DNA from: an uncultured Eubacterium sp.
GTDB lineage: Bacteria > Bacillota > Clostridia > Lachnospirales > Lachnospiraceae
Length of the DNA: 64,000 nt
Assembly: GCA_910580075.1 (NCBI GenBank)
Contig: CAJTVR010000008.1
Coordinates: 20,312-84,311, forward strand
Reading direction: 5' to 3'
Shown here: piece after piece, positions 51,229 through 61,100 of the stretch
Position numbering within the stretch: position 1 is the first letter of the stretch
Layout of the letters: the number at the start of each line of letters is the position of its first letter
Program-made: the position numbers and the translations under genes
Notes under the pieces: generated by a model
The model's input: the letters and a program-made list of their open reading frames with translations, nothing else
Database searches by the model: none
Told to the model about the DNA's origin: nothing

Positions 51229-52665
51229 CTACTTTGTTCCATGTTTCTTATTTGGCTGATCTACCCGTTTAGTATACAGCATTTCCACTGCTGCAATCAG
51301 GTATTTTCTTGTACCCGGATAATCAATAATGCGGTCTACATAGCCTCTGGCCGCTGCTGCATTTACATTTCCCTGCAGCGCTTCATATTCTGCTGCTTTT
51401 TTATCGATATCAGCTGCGGATTCATCTGCATACATAATCTTTGCCGCAAGATGCGCATCCATCATGCCCGTTTTTGCATCCGGCCATGCATAGACAAGAT
51501 CTGCTCCAAGGGACTTGGAATTCATAATGGTATAAGCACTTCCATATGCTTTGTCTGTAATCAGGTTTACTTTCGGCACGGTAGCGCCTGCAAAAGCACT
51601 TACAAGCCGTCCTGCTGCTTTTGCCAGGTTTTTCTCGGAGCACATCGCTGCACGAAAACCGGCTGCGTTTGTAAGAGAGATGACAGGAATATCAAAAGCG
51701 TCGCAGAAAGTAATAAATTCTGCCGCCTTGCTGCATCCCCTTGCAGATAACACCGCATCAAATTCCTCCGTCTTTTCGCCTTTTTCATCATAAACTTCTG
51801 TACAGTTTGCAACAGCGCCGACTGTTATGCCGTCTAATCTGATAAATCCTGCAACCATGTCTTTTGCATAATCTGCTTTTACTTCTACAAACACATGCCC
51901 GTCGGAAATCTCGCTTAATACGTATCTCGGGTCGCCTTTCATCGTATCCAGGTTTTCACAGGCACGGTTTAAATCATCCGCACAGTCTGCCGTACAGCCG
52001 CCTTCTGCATTATTGGAAGGCAGGATGCCGATCAGCTCACGAATGCGCATCATCATCTCATCTTCTTCACAGACAGCATCTATCGTGCCTGTTTCTGCAC
52101 TCTGAAATGCAGCATCAGCTGTATTGCACTTATCTATGCGGTTGCCGTCAATCGCATTCGGAGAATTGATAAACATCTTTGCTGTATCAGCTTTTACAAA
52201 TGTAAAATCGCTTAACGCCGCTGCTACTGCCAGTCCGCCGCCGCAGGTGCCGAATACCGCACTGATCTGCGGAATGATGCCGGATGCTTCAGCCTGTTTT
52301 TTGTATATCAGGCCAAACGCTTCCAGAGCATCTACAGATTCCTGAAGCCGGATGCCTGCGCAGTCAATCAGACCTATGACAGGAGCACCCATTTTTACTG
52401 CCATGTCATATACAGCCGCGATTTTTTTCGCATGCATTTCGCCAATGGTGCCGCCTAATACAGATACGTCCTGGCTGTAAACAAATACCAGACTGCCATC
52501 AATCAGACCGTGTCCTGTGATCACACCGTCAGAAGGAGTATCTGTTTTTGCCAGATTGAAATCGGTGCTTCTTGCAGTAACAAGCGAACCAATTTCCATA
52601 AAGCTGTTTTCGTCGACTAACTTTGCAATCCGCTGCATTGCAGAGTTATCATTACTATTACTCAT
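51229..52665 (-). CDS. Acyl-CoA carboxyltransferase (MmdA-like) subunit
   Basis: 478 aa. Two crotonase-fold carboxyltransferase halves: N-terminal DGVITGHGLIDGSLVFVYSQ, GLIDCAGIRLQESVDALEAF and CGGGLAVAAALSDF; C-terminal ITLTNAAGF-type block (VISLTNAAGFRAAM) and KAYGSAYTIMNSK. Family knowledge: MmdA removes the carboxyl group of methylmalonyl-CoA to biotin. The presence of both this gene and oadA in one operon suggests either two substrates sharing one pump or a transcarboxylase. No CoA mutase or epimerase gene is nearby. Confidence 0.85.
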   Translation of the reverse strand: MSNSNDNSAMQRIAKLVDENSFMEIGSLVTARSTDFNLAKTDTPSDGVITGHGLIDGSLVFVYSQDVSVLGGTIGEMHAKKIAAVYDMAVKMGAPVIGLIDCAGIRLQESVDALEAFGLIYKKQAEASGIIPQISAVFGTCGGGLAVAAALSDFTFVKADTAKMFINSPNAIDGNRIDKCNTADAAFQSAETGTIDAVCEEDEMMMRIRELIGILPSNNAEGGCTADCADDLNRACENLDTMKGDPRYVLSEISDGHVFVEVKADYAKDMVAGFIRLDGITVGAVANCTEVYDEKGEKTEEFDAVLSARGCSKAAEFITFCDAFDIPVISLTNAAGFRAAMCSEKNLAKAAGRLVSAFAGATVPKVNLITDKAYGSAYTIMNSKSLGADLVYAWPDAKTGMMDAHLAAKIMYADESAADIDKKAAEYEALQGNVNAAAARGYVDRIIDYPGTRKYLIAAVEMLYTKRVDQPNKKHGTK

Positions 52666-52888
52666 TCTTTAGCCCTCCATCTATTTTGAAACTTTTCAAA
52701 AATTTCGTCAGTATAATAGTAACGCTTTTCGAACGAATATTCAATAGGATTTTGTTAAATTTTTCACTGCAGGCGGACGGGCGCATGCGGACACAGAGAC
52801 GTTACAGCGCCCGGAATGCCGGAATAAAGCCCATTTAGTCCTGTAAAAGTCTATACAAAATTTTTACATAAAAAAGGTTGCAAAAATC

Positions 52889-54355
52889 ATGAAAATTCCG
52901 TATCATTATTTTATATGCGGAAAACAGACACCGCAGTGCAATGATCAGAATAAAATGGATCAAATAGTCAGAAAGAGTCAGAGGTATGCTATGAGAGGAA
53001 AAAAAGCAAAACTTATCAACGCTGTATCCGAATTAAGGGAAGAAGACTACTCCAGAGAACCCGAACTAAATGATATTTACCAGCGGCTTTTAACTGCCCG
53101 CCGGCAGTTTGCAGAAATTTTTGAAAAAAATATCAAAGCAGTCATGCAGATAAGCTCCCTTGATTTGACCATGCAGCATCAGACAGAAAAAATTCTGGAT
53201 ATATCACATAAAGTAGCTAAAGCTGCCGATACCATTTTCGGAACAGCTACCGGCAATTCGATGTTCACAGGGACATCCAGCAGCCAGCATGAAGAACTTG
53301 CACATATGATTACCAATATCGCTTCTGAAACATCTGAAGTAAATGATAAAATACAGTCCTGTCAGAATGAGCTGACTGAGATCCGCAGCCTTTCTGTAAA
53401 GACCATTGATATCTCACGCAAAATGCAGGAGGATATGGATAACCTGTCTGATATTATCGGCCGTATGAATGACGTCATCTCAGGCATTGAATCTATATCC
53501 CTGCAGACGAATCTGCTGGCGCTGAATGCTTCCATCGAAGCAACCAGAGCCGGAGAAGCCGGAAGGGGATTTGCCGTTGTGGCAGACGAAATCCGCGCCC
53601 TGGCTGGCGAAACACAAAAGCTGACAGGAAATATGGGCAGTTTTGTAGAAGAAATCGAATCTGCTTCGCGCCAGAGTGTAAAAAGCGCTTCCGGAACGAT
53701 ACATGCTCTGGAATCCATGACTGGCAAAATTGGAAATGTGTGGGAATTAAACGATCAGACTCATAAACACGTTACCAAAGTCAGTGAATCTGTCAGCTCC
53801 ATTGCTGCGGTAAGCGAAGAAATCAGCAGCTCTATGACCGAAATGGAAAACCAGCTGCATGACAGCACCGACTTTATGCAGAATGTAAGCCATGATTTAA
53901 AAGAAGCCACAAAACCTGTTGTTGACATAGAAAAAACACTGGATGAGACAGTAAAGCAAATGGGTGTTTTATCGGAAGACGCCTTCTTCCATTTAGAAAG
54001 AAGCGAATTTGTCAAGCATATTAACAATGCAATTACCGCACACCAGGCATGGCTGCGGAATCTGAAAAACATGATCAGGCAGCGCAGCATTGTTCCGCTT
54101 CAGCTGGATTCGACAAAATGCGGTTTTGGCCATTTTTACAATGCAATGACCCCGAATTTACCAAAAGTACGTCAGATCTGGGACGGACTTGAAAAAAAGC
54201 ATGAGCGGTTTCACCAGTTTGGCGGCGAAGCTATTGAAGCGTTAAAAGCAGGCAGCTATACCGAAGCGGAGTCCGTTTACAACCAGGCAGAACTATACTC
54301 CAGGGAACTTATCGCGGATCTTGAAAAAATACGCAGACTGGAAGAAGAAGAGTAG
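52889..54355 (+). CDS. Soluble methyl-accepting chemotaxis protein with CZB domain
   Basis: 488 aa without any membrane segment. The signalling tip is present ([20 protein letters not shown], then [14 protein letters not shown]). The C-terminal ~110 residues match the chemoreceptor zinc-binding (CZB) domain: [13 protein letters not shown], a [10 protein letters not shown] motif and [13 protein letters not shown] supply the His/Cys zinc ligands. The domain commonly senses zinc or hypochlorous acid. The start at 52889 is the longest open choice; an ATG at 52991 (MRGKKAKL) has a better RBS (AGAGG) and would remove 34 residues. Confidence 0.87.
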   Translation: MKIPYHYFICGKQTPQCNDQNKMDQIVRKSQRYAMRGKKAKLINAVSELREEDYSREPELNDIYQRLLTARRQFAEIFEKNIKAVMQISSLDLTMQHQTEKILDISHKVAKAADTIFGTATGNSMFTGTSSSQHEELAHMITNIASETSEVNDKIQSCQNELTEIRSLSVKTIDISRKMQEDMDNLSDIIGRMNDVISGIESISLQTNLLALNASIEATRAGEAGRGFAVVADEIRALAGETQKLTGNMGSFVEEIESASRQSVKSASGTIHALESMTGKIGNVWELNDQTHKHVTKVSESVSSIAAVSEEISSSMTEMENQLHDSTDFMQNVSHDLKEATKPVVDIEKTLDETVKQMGVLSEDAFFHLERSEFVKHINNAITAHQAWLRNLKNMIRQRSIVPLQLDSTKCGFGHFYNAMTPNLPKVRQIWDGLEKKHERFHQFGGEAIEALKAGSYTEAESVYNQAELYSRELIADLEKIRRLEEEE

Positions 54356-54369
54356 AAAAAATTCTAAAA

Positions 54370-54522
54370 AGGACTGTCGCACCAAGAAATGCTGCAAAAT
54401 ATAGTTAGTATTAAACTATTACATACTATATCCTGTAAACATTCTGTTTAGAACGTGTCTTAATCATACTTTCCGTAAAATGAGCTTCACGGTATTAAGG
54501 CACGCTGCAGTGCGGCAGTCCT
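54370..54522. repeat. Palindromic MITE-like element, family A copy 2
   Basis: 153 bp. Ends AGGACTGTCGCAC (54370-54382) and GTGCGGCAGTCCT (54510-54522) pair at 12 of 13 positions. It shares the 15-mer ATACTATATCCTGTA (54423-54437) with the copy at 12899-12984, in opposite orientation. An inner block CTTTCCGTAA (54469-54478 region) also occurs in the structured region near 27090. It occupies nearly the whole gap between the chemoreceptor and csoR genes and may terminate both. Confidence 0.6.
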
Positions 54523-54546
54523 CTGCTATTCATGATATCTGCATGT

Positions 54547-54837
54547 TTACTTCATAAACTGGTCAATGGCCTTGTTCAAATCTTCCACAGCCTGATGATC
54601 CCCATGTTCTATTGCATGAACAATGCAGTGGCTGATATGCTCTTTTAAAATAAGTTTTCCTGTATTGTTTAATGCAGATTTAACTGCAGCAAGCTGTATC
54701 AGCACCTCGCTGCAGTCCCTTCCGTCTTCTACCATTGCCTTTACCGCCTCCAAATGCCCGATTGCTTTTGACAGACGGTTGATTACAGCTTTCATTTCTT
54801 TCGGGTCATGTGTATGGGTATGGGCTTCCATGCTCAT
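54547..54837 (-). CDS. csoR: CsoR-family metal-sensing repressor
   Basis: 96 aa, four-helix DUF156 fold. Copper-type ligands C42, H67 and C71 show the spacing of characterised CsoR proteins (Cys, then His 25 residues on, then Cys four later). An N-terminal HTHTH motif adds histidines more typical of nickel sensors. It should leave DNA on binding Cu(I). No copper transporter or chaperone is adjacent. It lies 37 bases after a hypothetical gene and may be the last gene of the DUF5716/DUF5717 operon. Confidence 0.85.
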   Translation of the reverse strand: MSMEAHTHTHDPKEMKAVINRLSKAIGHLEAVKAMVEDGRDCSEVLIQLAAVKSALNNTGKLILKEHISHCIVHAIEHGDHQAVEDLNKAIDQFMK

Positions 54838-54874
54838 TCATTCCTTTCCTAAGATCACTGGTTTTTCAGAAACA

Positions 54875-56041
54875 TCACTGCCCCAGTTCGGCCATTTCAT
54901 CGATTTGTGCGATTAACTCAAGCAGTCTCGGGCTGTTTTCATTGTGAAGTTTCATAAGCCTGTCTATCTCCCGGCGTTCTTTTTTGACGATATCCAGGTT
55001 ATAGGCAATCTTTGAGCGCAGTTTCTGGCGGCGTACGAGCAGGTTATGCTTAATCTCCACCATTTCTTTTTGATCTACCAGCGCCTGCGGCTGTTCAATC
55101 CATACACGGGAATCATACAGTTCGCATTTTTTGAGAAGCCTGACCAGCTTTTCATAGTAATAATTTAAATCTTCATTTGTTTTTCTGTATTTTTCCTGTT
55201 CACGCATCGCTTCCTGGTACAGGTCCCACTGATATTCAAATTCCCTGGAATCTCTTACGTGATATTTTTCATGTACATAGTCGACTGCATTTGTAATGTT
55301 TACATATTTAATCTTGACTTTATTTAAAAGCGTAATCGCATAGTTAATATTTACTTCCGCCTGTCTGCTGTCCCTCCTGCTGCTTTCTAAGCGCAGAACA
55401 ATATAGGCTGCTCCGAGAAAAGCAGCTGTGATCACACCGATCCAGGCATACTGCAGTTCATAGTAAAAACCTTTTTCAAGCACGATTAAAAGGACTGCTG
55501 CTGTCAGCACTGTAAAAAGAAGCATAAAAGATGCCTGGCGCAGCCTTTTGCGCAGTCTTCTTAAGTCTTTTTTCTGAATTTCCCATTCATGCTTTTCTCC
55601 TTCCAGATACTGCATATCACGTTTTACCGTTGTCTGATATTCCTCATTTGAACGGAGATTTTTAATGGCATCCGGAATCTGGTCTTCCTGCCTTTGAATC
55701 ATCTGAAACTGTGCATCCGATATTTTTTTTGATGTGTTTAAGAACTGGTCTCTTGCCAGATTCAGCTTTGCCACATAATCTGCCGCTTTTTGAATTTCTT
55801 CGGCCTGGTCTGGAGCCAGATTTTCAATCAGCTCGATATCATTCAGATAGGAAGTTACGATATAATATTCCTTTTTCCCGTCATCAATCTCTCTTGCGTT
55901 TTCCATTACCCGCTCACAGCGCTCTATCATCGTGCCCGCCGGACTCTGGTCCGACAGACTTTCCAGTCCTCCGGATATCTGTACATCTTCCAATACTTTT
56001 TCAAGTCTTTTCTGGTCCTTTCTGCGCTTAAAAAATCCCAT
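54875..56041 (-). CDS. Hypothetical coiled-coil protein with a membrane hairpin
   Basis: 388 aa, not recognised. A basic N-terminus (FFKRRKDQKRLEK) and a helical region precede two adjacent membrane segments at about residues 178-230 (FMLLFTVLTAAVLLIVLE and YAWIGVITAAFLGAAYIVLR). Two long coiled coils follow (EAMREQEKYRKTNED, LLVRRQKLRSKIAYN). Both ends should be cytoplasmic. It starts 11 bases after the TPR-like gene, within the DUF5716/DUF5717 cluster, and may tether that system to the membrane. Confidence 0.65.
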   Translation of the reverse strand: MGFFKRRKDQKRLEKVLEDVQISGGLESLSDQSPAGTMIERCERVMENAREIDDGKKEYYIVTSYLNDIELIENLAPDQAEEIQKAADYVAKLNLARDQFLNTSKKISDAQFQMIQRQEDQIPDAIKNLRSNEEYQTTVKRDMQYLEGEKHEWEIQKKDLRRLRKRLRQASFMLLFTVLTAAVLLIVLEKGFYYELQYAWIGVITAAFLGAAYIVLRLESSRRDSRQAEVNINYAITLLNKVKIKYVNITNAVDYVHEKYHVRDSREFEYQWDLYQEAMREQEKYRKTNEDLNYYYEKLVRLLKKCELYDSRVWIEQPQALVDQKEMVEIKHNLLVRRQKLRSKIAYNLDIVKKERREIDRLMKLHNENSPRLLELIAQIDEMAELGQ

Positions 56042-56052
56042 GCCCTCACCCC

Positions 56053-56883
56053 TTACTTATAGCTGATATATTCTTCTTTCCACTGATTTACCTGTCTTGC
56101 CGCCTCGCTTGCAGCCTGAATCTGGGATACCTGCAAAAGGCGCTCCAGTTTTGCCGTCTGTTCAAATTCTGCCGAAGCCTCTGTCAGCTGGATTAACTCG
56201 TTTAAATTCTTTTTCATTGCCGCATACTGCTGCGTACTGATATGATAACGCTGCAGAAACTTCAGGACACGTTCGCTTTCTTCCAGAAAGCAGACAGCCT
56301 GTGAAGCAGCTTTTAATGAATCTGCCCGGTGGCTTAATTCATATGCTCTTTCATAGCAGCTGACTGCCCGTTCAAAGCAGAACATTTTCGCGTAAGCGGT
56401 ACCCATATTGTGCCAGATATCTCCGCTGACCCTGATATCAGAAGGACTCTTAGACGCATGTCCGAGCAGATTTCTGTATTCAAGGACTGCCGCCAGATAT
56501 TTGCCCCTTTCCATCAGCTGGTCTGCTTTTATTTTGCGGTTTTCATAGTTGCTCTGATGATCCATCTTCTGCAGTTTCATGCCCAGAAACTGCATCTCAT
56601 TTTTGGAAAAATAACCGGAATCCGTTATAATCTGCATGCAGAAAGCCCGGAATCCTTTTCGGCCTTCCATAAGCTGCCTTAGTTTTTCTGACAGTGCCAC
56701 TGCCTGCAGTTCTGTTTCCAGCCAGCCGCAGAATTCCGGTGTCATGATATTTTCATCCAGAAGATATATATTATCCTGCAAAAAATAACACAGTTCTTCT
56801 ATTGAATAAATATTTTTTCCTGCACTTTCCAGATAATAAGGCCTTGCAGCCCGTTTATAACTGCAAAAAATCAATCCGCTCAT
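56053..56883 (-). CDS. TPR-like hypothetical protein
   Basis: 276 aa. Residues ~125-215 look like two to three tetratricopeptide-type helical hairpins (LAAVLEYRNLLGHASKSPSD, IWHNMGTAYAKMFCFERAVS, CYERAYELSHRADSLKAASQ). The N-terminal 100 residues (YYLESAGKNIYSIEELCYFL) begin a conserved-looking domain. No membrane segment. Co-oriented and close to the Hsp70-like gene (40 bases) and the coiled-coil gene (11 bases), so probably part of one machine. Confidence 0.65.
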   Translation of the reverse strand: MSGLIFCSYKRAARPYYLESAGKNIYSIEELCYFLQDNIYLLDENIMTPEFCGWLETELQAVALSEKLRQLMEGRKGFRAFCMQIITDSGYFSKNEMQFLGMKLQKMDHQSNYENRKIKADQLMERGKYLAAVLEYRNLLGHASKSPSDIRVSGDIWHNMGTAYAKMFCFERAVSCYERAYELSHRADSLKAASQAVCFLEESERVLKFLQRYHISTQQYAAMKKNLNELIQLTEASAEFEQTAKLERLLQVSQIQAASEAARQVNQWKEEYISYK

Positions 56884-56923
56884 TTCCTGTCCCTCCAGCT
56901 GCAGCCCGGATTCAAATAAACTG

Positions 56924-58162
56924 CTAATTTACTTTCATCACGTGTTCCCACACCATGTCGCTTGCTTTAAAAAACTCCCCCAGACCCAGATCCCGGATTG
57001 TAATCTTTACCGAACGGTCCGAGACCGGCTTTGCCTGTATCTGCAGCCTGGTTGCCTTTTTCGGGCGTGCCGGGAGATTTGTAAGTTCCAGTGATTCGAT
57101 CCTTGCCTCACGGCTGTTTGGCCTTTGAATCCAAAAATCAATTTCACCAGGCCCGTCTAAAATCATCTCACAGTTACTTTCTGCTTCATACCAGTTATCT
57201 CCTGCCATAATCAGCGTATGAAATGCCATCTCATTATTTTTGCGTACTTTCAGGCTGATATTAAATTTCATCTGGTTTTCACCCATATACGTATAATTCC
57301 ACGGAATCAGCCCCGCCTGTTTTTCTGCCCCGTAGCAGGCTCCCTTCGAAAACAGGTTTTTCCCAAGAAACGCACGCCTGCCCTGGCACATAGTTCTTAA
57401 AGACTGTTTCATCCAGTCCCCGTCAAATCCTTCTCCTACCAGATAAATAGATGAGATGATTTTTTTTCCAAATATTTTCGGAATAATTTTGGAAAATACA
57501 TAATCCCTGTTCTCTGTCAGATATCCGCAGTCCGTCTCCATAATCTGCACAATCTGAGGATTTGACTGTTTCCCGCGGATCAAATACCAGCAGAGCATGT
57601 TTTCCCCGTAATAGCGGAACATTACGACGTCATGGTTCGACAGCCCGTCTTTCTGGCTCATTGCATAATAATAAAAGCTCTCCATATAGTCCATGACAGT
57701 AATCTTATTTCTTTCAACCGGCAGCTGTTTAAACACATACTCCATTAAACTCATTAATTTTTCATTTAATTTTTCAAAAGTAAATGTGATTCTGCCGATT
57801 TCAATTTTGGGACCGAGTTTTCCCGCCAGCGAGAGTATTTTTTTAATAAAGATGGCAAGAAGATAGCGAACCTCGTAAGTCTGGTCTTTGATCATTGTAA
57901 AATCCCGCTCCAGCGCTCTTGCTAACAGACTTCTTTCACACCTGCCCATATCTGCTTTCTCAAAACGGACTGCTTCATCTCCGTACACCCACTGGCCTGA
58001 TGCAGATGCCATGCACACTGCAAGCGGTATCTGAAATATTTCACTGCCTGCAACCGCGCTTACTGTTTCTGGTTCCTGATGGGACGTTGTGGCAAAACTA
58101 ACCATGGCATAGCTGTCATTTAAATCAATTCCAATATATAATTGCTGTTTACGATCTGCCAT
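56924..58162 (-). CDS. Hsp70/actin-fold ATPase-like protein (DUF5716-type)
   Basis: 412 aa. The N-terminus (LYIGIDLNDSYAMVSFATTS) is the phosphate-1 strand of the actin/Hsp70 ATPase fold, QIPLAVCMASASGQWVYGDE resembles the DnaK segment after it, and SIYLVGEGFDGDW is a phosphate-2/adenosine-like block. No substrate-binding domain like that of DnaK follows; the C-terminal ~100 residues are a beta-rich domain. I recall it as DUF5716 and not functionally studied. It is 35 bases downstream of the DUF5717 gene. Confidence 0.7.
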   Translation of the reverse strand: MADRKQQLYIGIDLNDSYAMVSFATTSHQEPETVSAVAGSEIFQIPLAVCMASASGQWVYGDEAVRFEKADMGRCERSLLARALERDFTMIKDQTYEVRYLLAIFIKKILSLAGKLGPKIEIGRITFTFEKLNEKLMSLMEYVFKQLPVERNKITVMDYMESFYYYAMSQKDGLSNHDVVMFRYYGENMLCWYLIRGKQSNPQIVQIMETDCGYLTENRDYVFSKIIPKIFGKKIISSIYLVGEGFDGDWMKQSLRTMCQGRRAFLGKNLFSKGACYGAEKQAGLIPWNYTYMGENQMKFNISLKVRKNNEMAFHTLIMAGDNWYEAESNCEMILDGPGEIDFWIQRPNSREARIESLELTNLPARPKKATRLQIQAKPVSDRSVKITIRDLGLGEFFKASDMVWEHVMKVN

Positions 58163-58197
58163 CGCCTTCCCTTTCCATAAGTCTGTTTCCTGGGTGT

Positions 58198-61100
58198 TCA
58201 GATAATTTTAAACATCTTTGCACTTAATATATGTAACTTTTCGTATTCCTGCATCGTATGTACAAGCTCCTTAAAATTCCCCTGTCTGCGCTGATGCAGC
58301 ATACGGTTAATATACGCATAGCGTCCTCCCCAGGCGGTATCCTGGTATCCCGTGCCTGCAATGCGGCTGCTTGTAACCAGCTGCTGTGTGCCGTCACCCG
58401 TTTCCTCTGTGATATAATACTCCGCCTCTTCATCCAGAAACAGCAGAAATTCCCAGGTAAAGATCCCGTCATACACATTCAGCATATTTTCTGTTATAAA
58501 TTCTTCCTGCTCTGGCGGCATCCGGTAGTGAATCCGTATAATACTGTCCGGCCTGGCATGATGTTCCACCAAAACCCTGTTATACAGCTGGTATCTTGCA
58601 CGCAGGCTGTCTGGCAGGTTTTCAAAAAACGCAAAATTCATATTCCTGGATATAAATTCATGTAACAGCTCATCCGCCTGGCCAAGCTGGTAACGGTCCA
58701 GATGCTCTGTCTGCGAATAGTATTTTAAAAGTCCCAGACGGCAGGCTGTCCCTCTTAATTTTCCTTCCTTCTGCAGCTGGACTGCCTCCATAAAAAGACT
58801 CTGCGGCAGCACCATATCCGAAACCGCATATTCATGCATACAGTATGACCGGTATGCCTGCAAAATAAATTCCCTTCCATTATGTGCGCGGTATCCCTGG
58901 TACACTTCCTGAATCTGGTCCACATATTCTGTGCTGTATAAAGCCTGAACCAAAAGCCTCTCTTCTAATTCCGCTACATCATCGATCTCACATGCTTTTG
59001 CGGCCTTAAATACCATCATCATCTGTTTGGACGGCCCTTCATAATATCTGGCAAGATAAGAAGTGATCGTGGCATTGCATATACCTGAGAGCATCACCGA
59101 CATGCACATTTCTAAAAGGTATGCATCCTCCCCGATATCCTTGGCACGAAGCATAAATGTCAGAAGCTGCGCCAGCACTTTTTTATCAATACCGGCATAT
59201 CCATAACTGTTTACCAGCTCATATGCCTTTTCATGATAGGAATGCTGCACCATAAGCTCAATTAAGATATTCCTGTTTGCCCTGCTCATCCCTGCAAAAT
59301 CAATCTGTGTAAAATATACTTCCAGCCCTTCTTCCTGCTGGTTAATCAGACAGTACCGCACAAGGCCCGGCCCAATCTGGTTTTTAAATTTTGTGCTGAT
59401 CTGCGGGGCATCCATTAATATACGCAGATAATCCACATCTGTTTTTACCGGCACATTCAAATCCGTCTTTCCATCCATATGGTGCATCAGAAACTGCAGT
59501 TTGAAAGGAGCCAGATTCAGGCACTTGCGGATATAATGGGAAGGCTTCATCAGTTTTTCCAGCTGGCAGGACTCCGGGGATACAAACCTCTGCCCTCTGT
59601 TATTTTCCAGCACAATTGCATAATCATTTGAAAACAGCTGAAAATACGCCGACTCTGAACTAATTGCAATCCGCTGTTCTTCTTTCATATGTTTTTGAAT
59701 CACTACTACAAAAGCCGCCATCTTATTCATGCAGTAAAATTTATGCGTGTATAAAATATCTGCTAACGGTGCCGCAAGTTCCTGGGTCAGAATGCCTTTG
59801 TCAAGTACTTCTTCATAAATCACTGCCAGATTGTCATCCATATGGCCTTTTAAAATCTCATCGATTGCAAACTGCTTCATCGTTTCTGTATATTTTGCAT
59901 ACATCACAGGCTGTTCTTCTTTATGCGCGATAATATTCACGTACAAAGCAGCCTTATACTGATAGGCCAGCTGGTTATTATACTGAAAATACATCTGGAT
60001 CACTTTTGGAAGCGGCTGGATATTATGTAAATCCATGGTCAGAAGGAACGCTTCGTACAGTCCGGTAATCTTTAGATTCTCACCAATTCCCTTTGCATAC
60101 CACTTATGATGCTTTCTCTGATAGCACTGCCCTTTAATCAGATAGGCACACACACCGGCAAGCATATCTTCATCCTGGTATTTTTCATAACTGCGGAATA
60201 AAATCCTGCAGACAATCGGCTGAAACTGGCGCATATTATTGGCCAGACGCATAACCTGGTCGGCTAAATCCCTGGTCATGACACCCTGCCTGGATACCCA
60301 GTTCATTAAAAGTATTTCAAATAAATCCAGTTTTGTCAGTAAATAAGGCTGTTCGAGAAAGATTCGAAACGCCTCCACATACCATAGCGGCGAATACTGC
60401 CCCTGTAAAATCCGGCTCTCAATCGCACGCAGTTTTACCTGAGGCTGGGTGCGCAGCACGCTGTTTAACCGCAGTGTGAGAAAAAATATCATAGGATGCG
60501 AGCTGTAACGCTTTGCAATGGCCTCGATTTCATCTAACAGCTGTTCGATCACAGCCGGTTCCTTTTCTTTCTGCAGGCACAGATAATTATAAAATGCCCA
60601 CTGCGGCCTTCTTTTATCTTTATATTTCTTTCTGAAATCATTCATCAGCCATTCTGCATCCTGGCGCTGTTTGTTGCGCATCAGTGCATACGCTTTAAAC
60701 AGCATATACCAGGGATCATCCGGCTTTAATTCTTCCAGCCTCTTAATCAGTGCCAGTGTCTGCTTCGTCCATTCCCCGGTCACGATTTTTTTCAGACGGT
60801 AATTAATATAACATCTGGTCAAAAGACAGGTCGCCCGCTGCAGAGCCTGTACTTTGCGCTCTTTGCGTACCTTGATGCTGTCTGTGGATGCCCATACATG
60901 AAATTCTTCTTTCTGAACGTCGTTTTCAAAATAAATGCAGCCGAAATTATTGCCTGCATGCATATTTTCTTTATCTATGTAAAATGTAAACGGATAGCTG
61001 CTGCCTATAAAATCCTGGTCTGTAAGAATGCGTTTCTGCGGAACTAAAAAATCCCCGCTTGCAAAAACCCGGATTTCCAAAAATCCCCAGCCTTCCTTGT

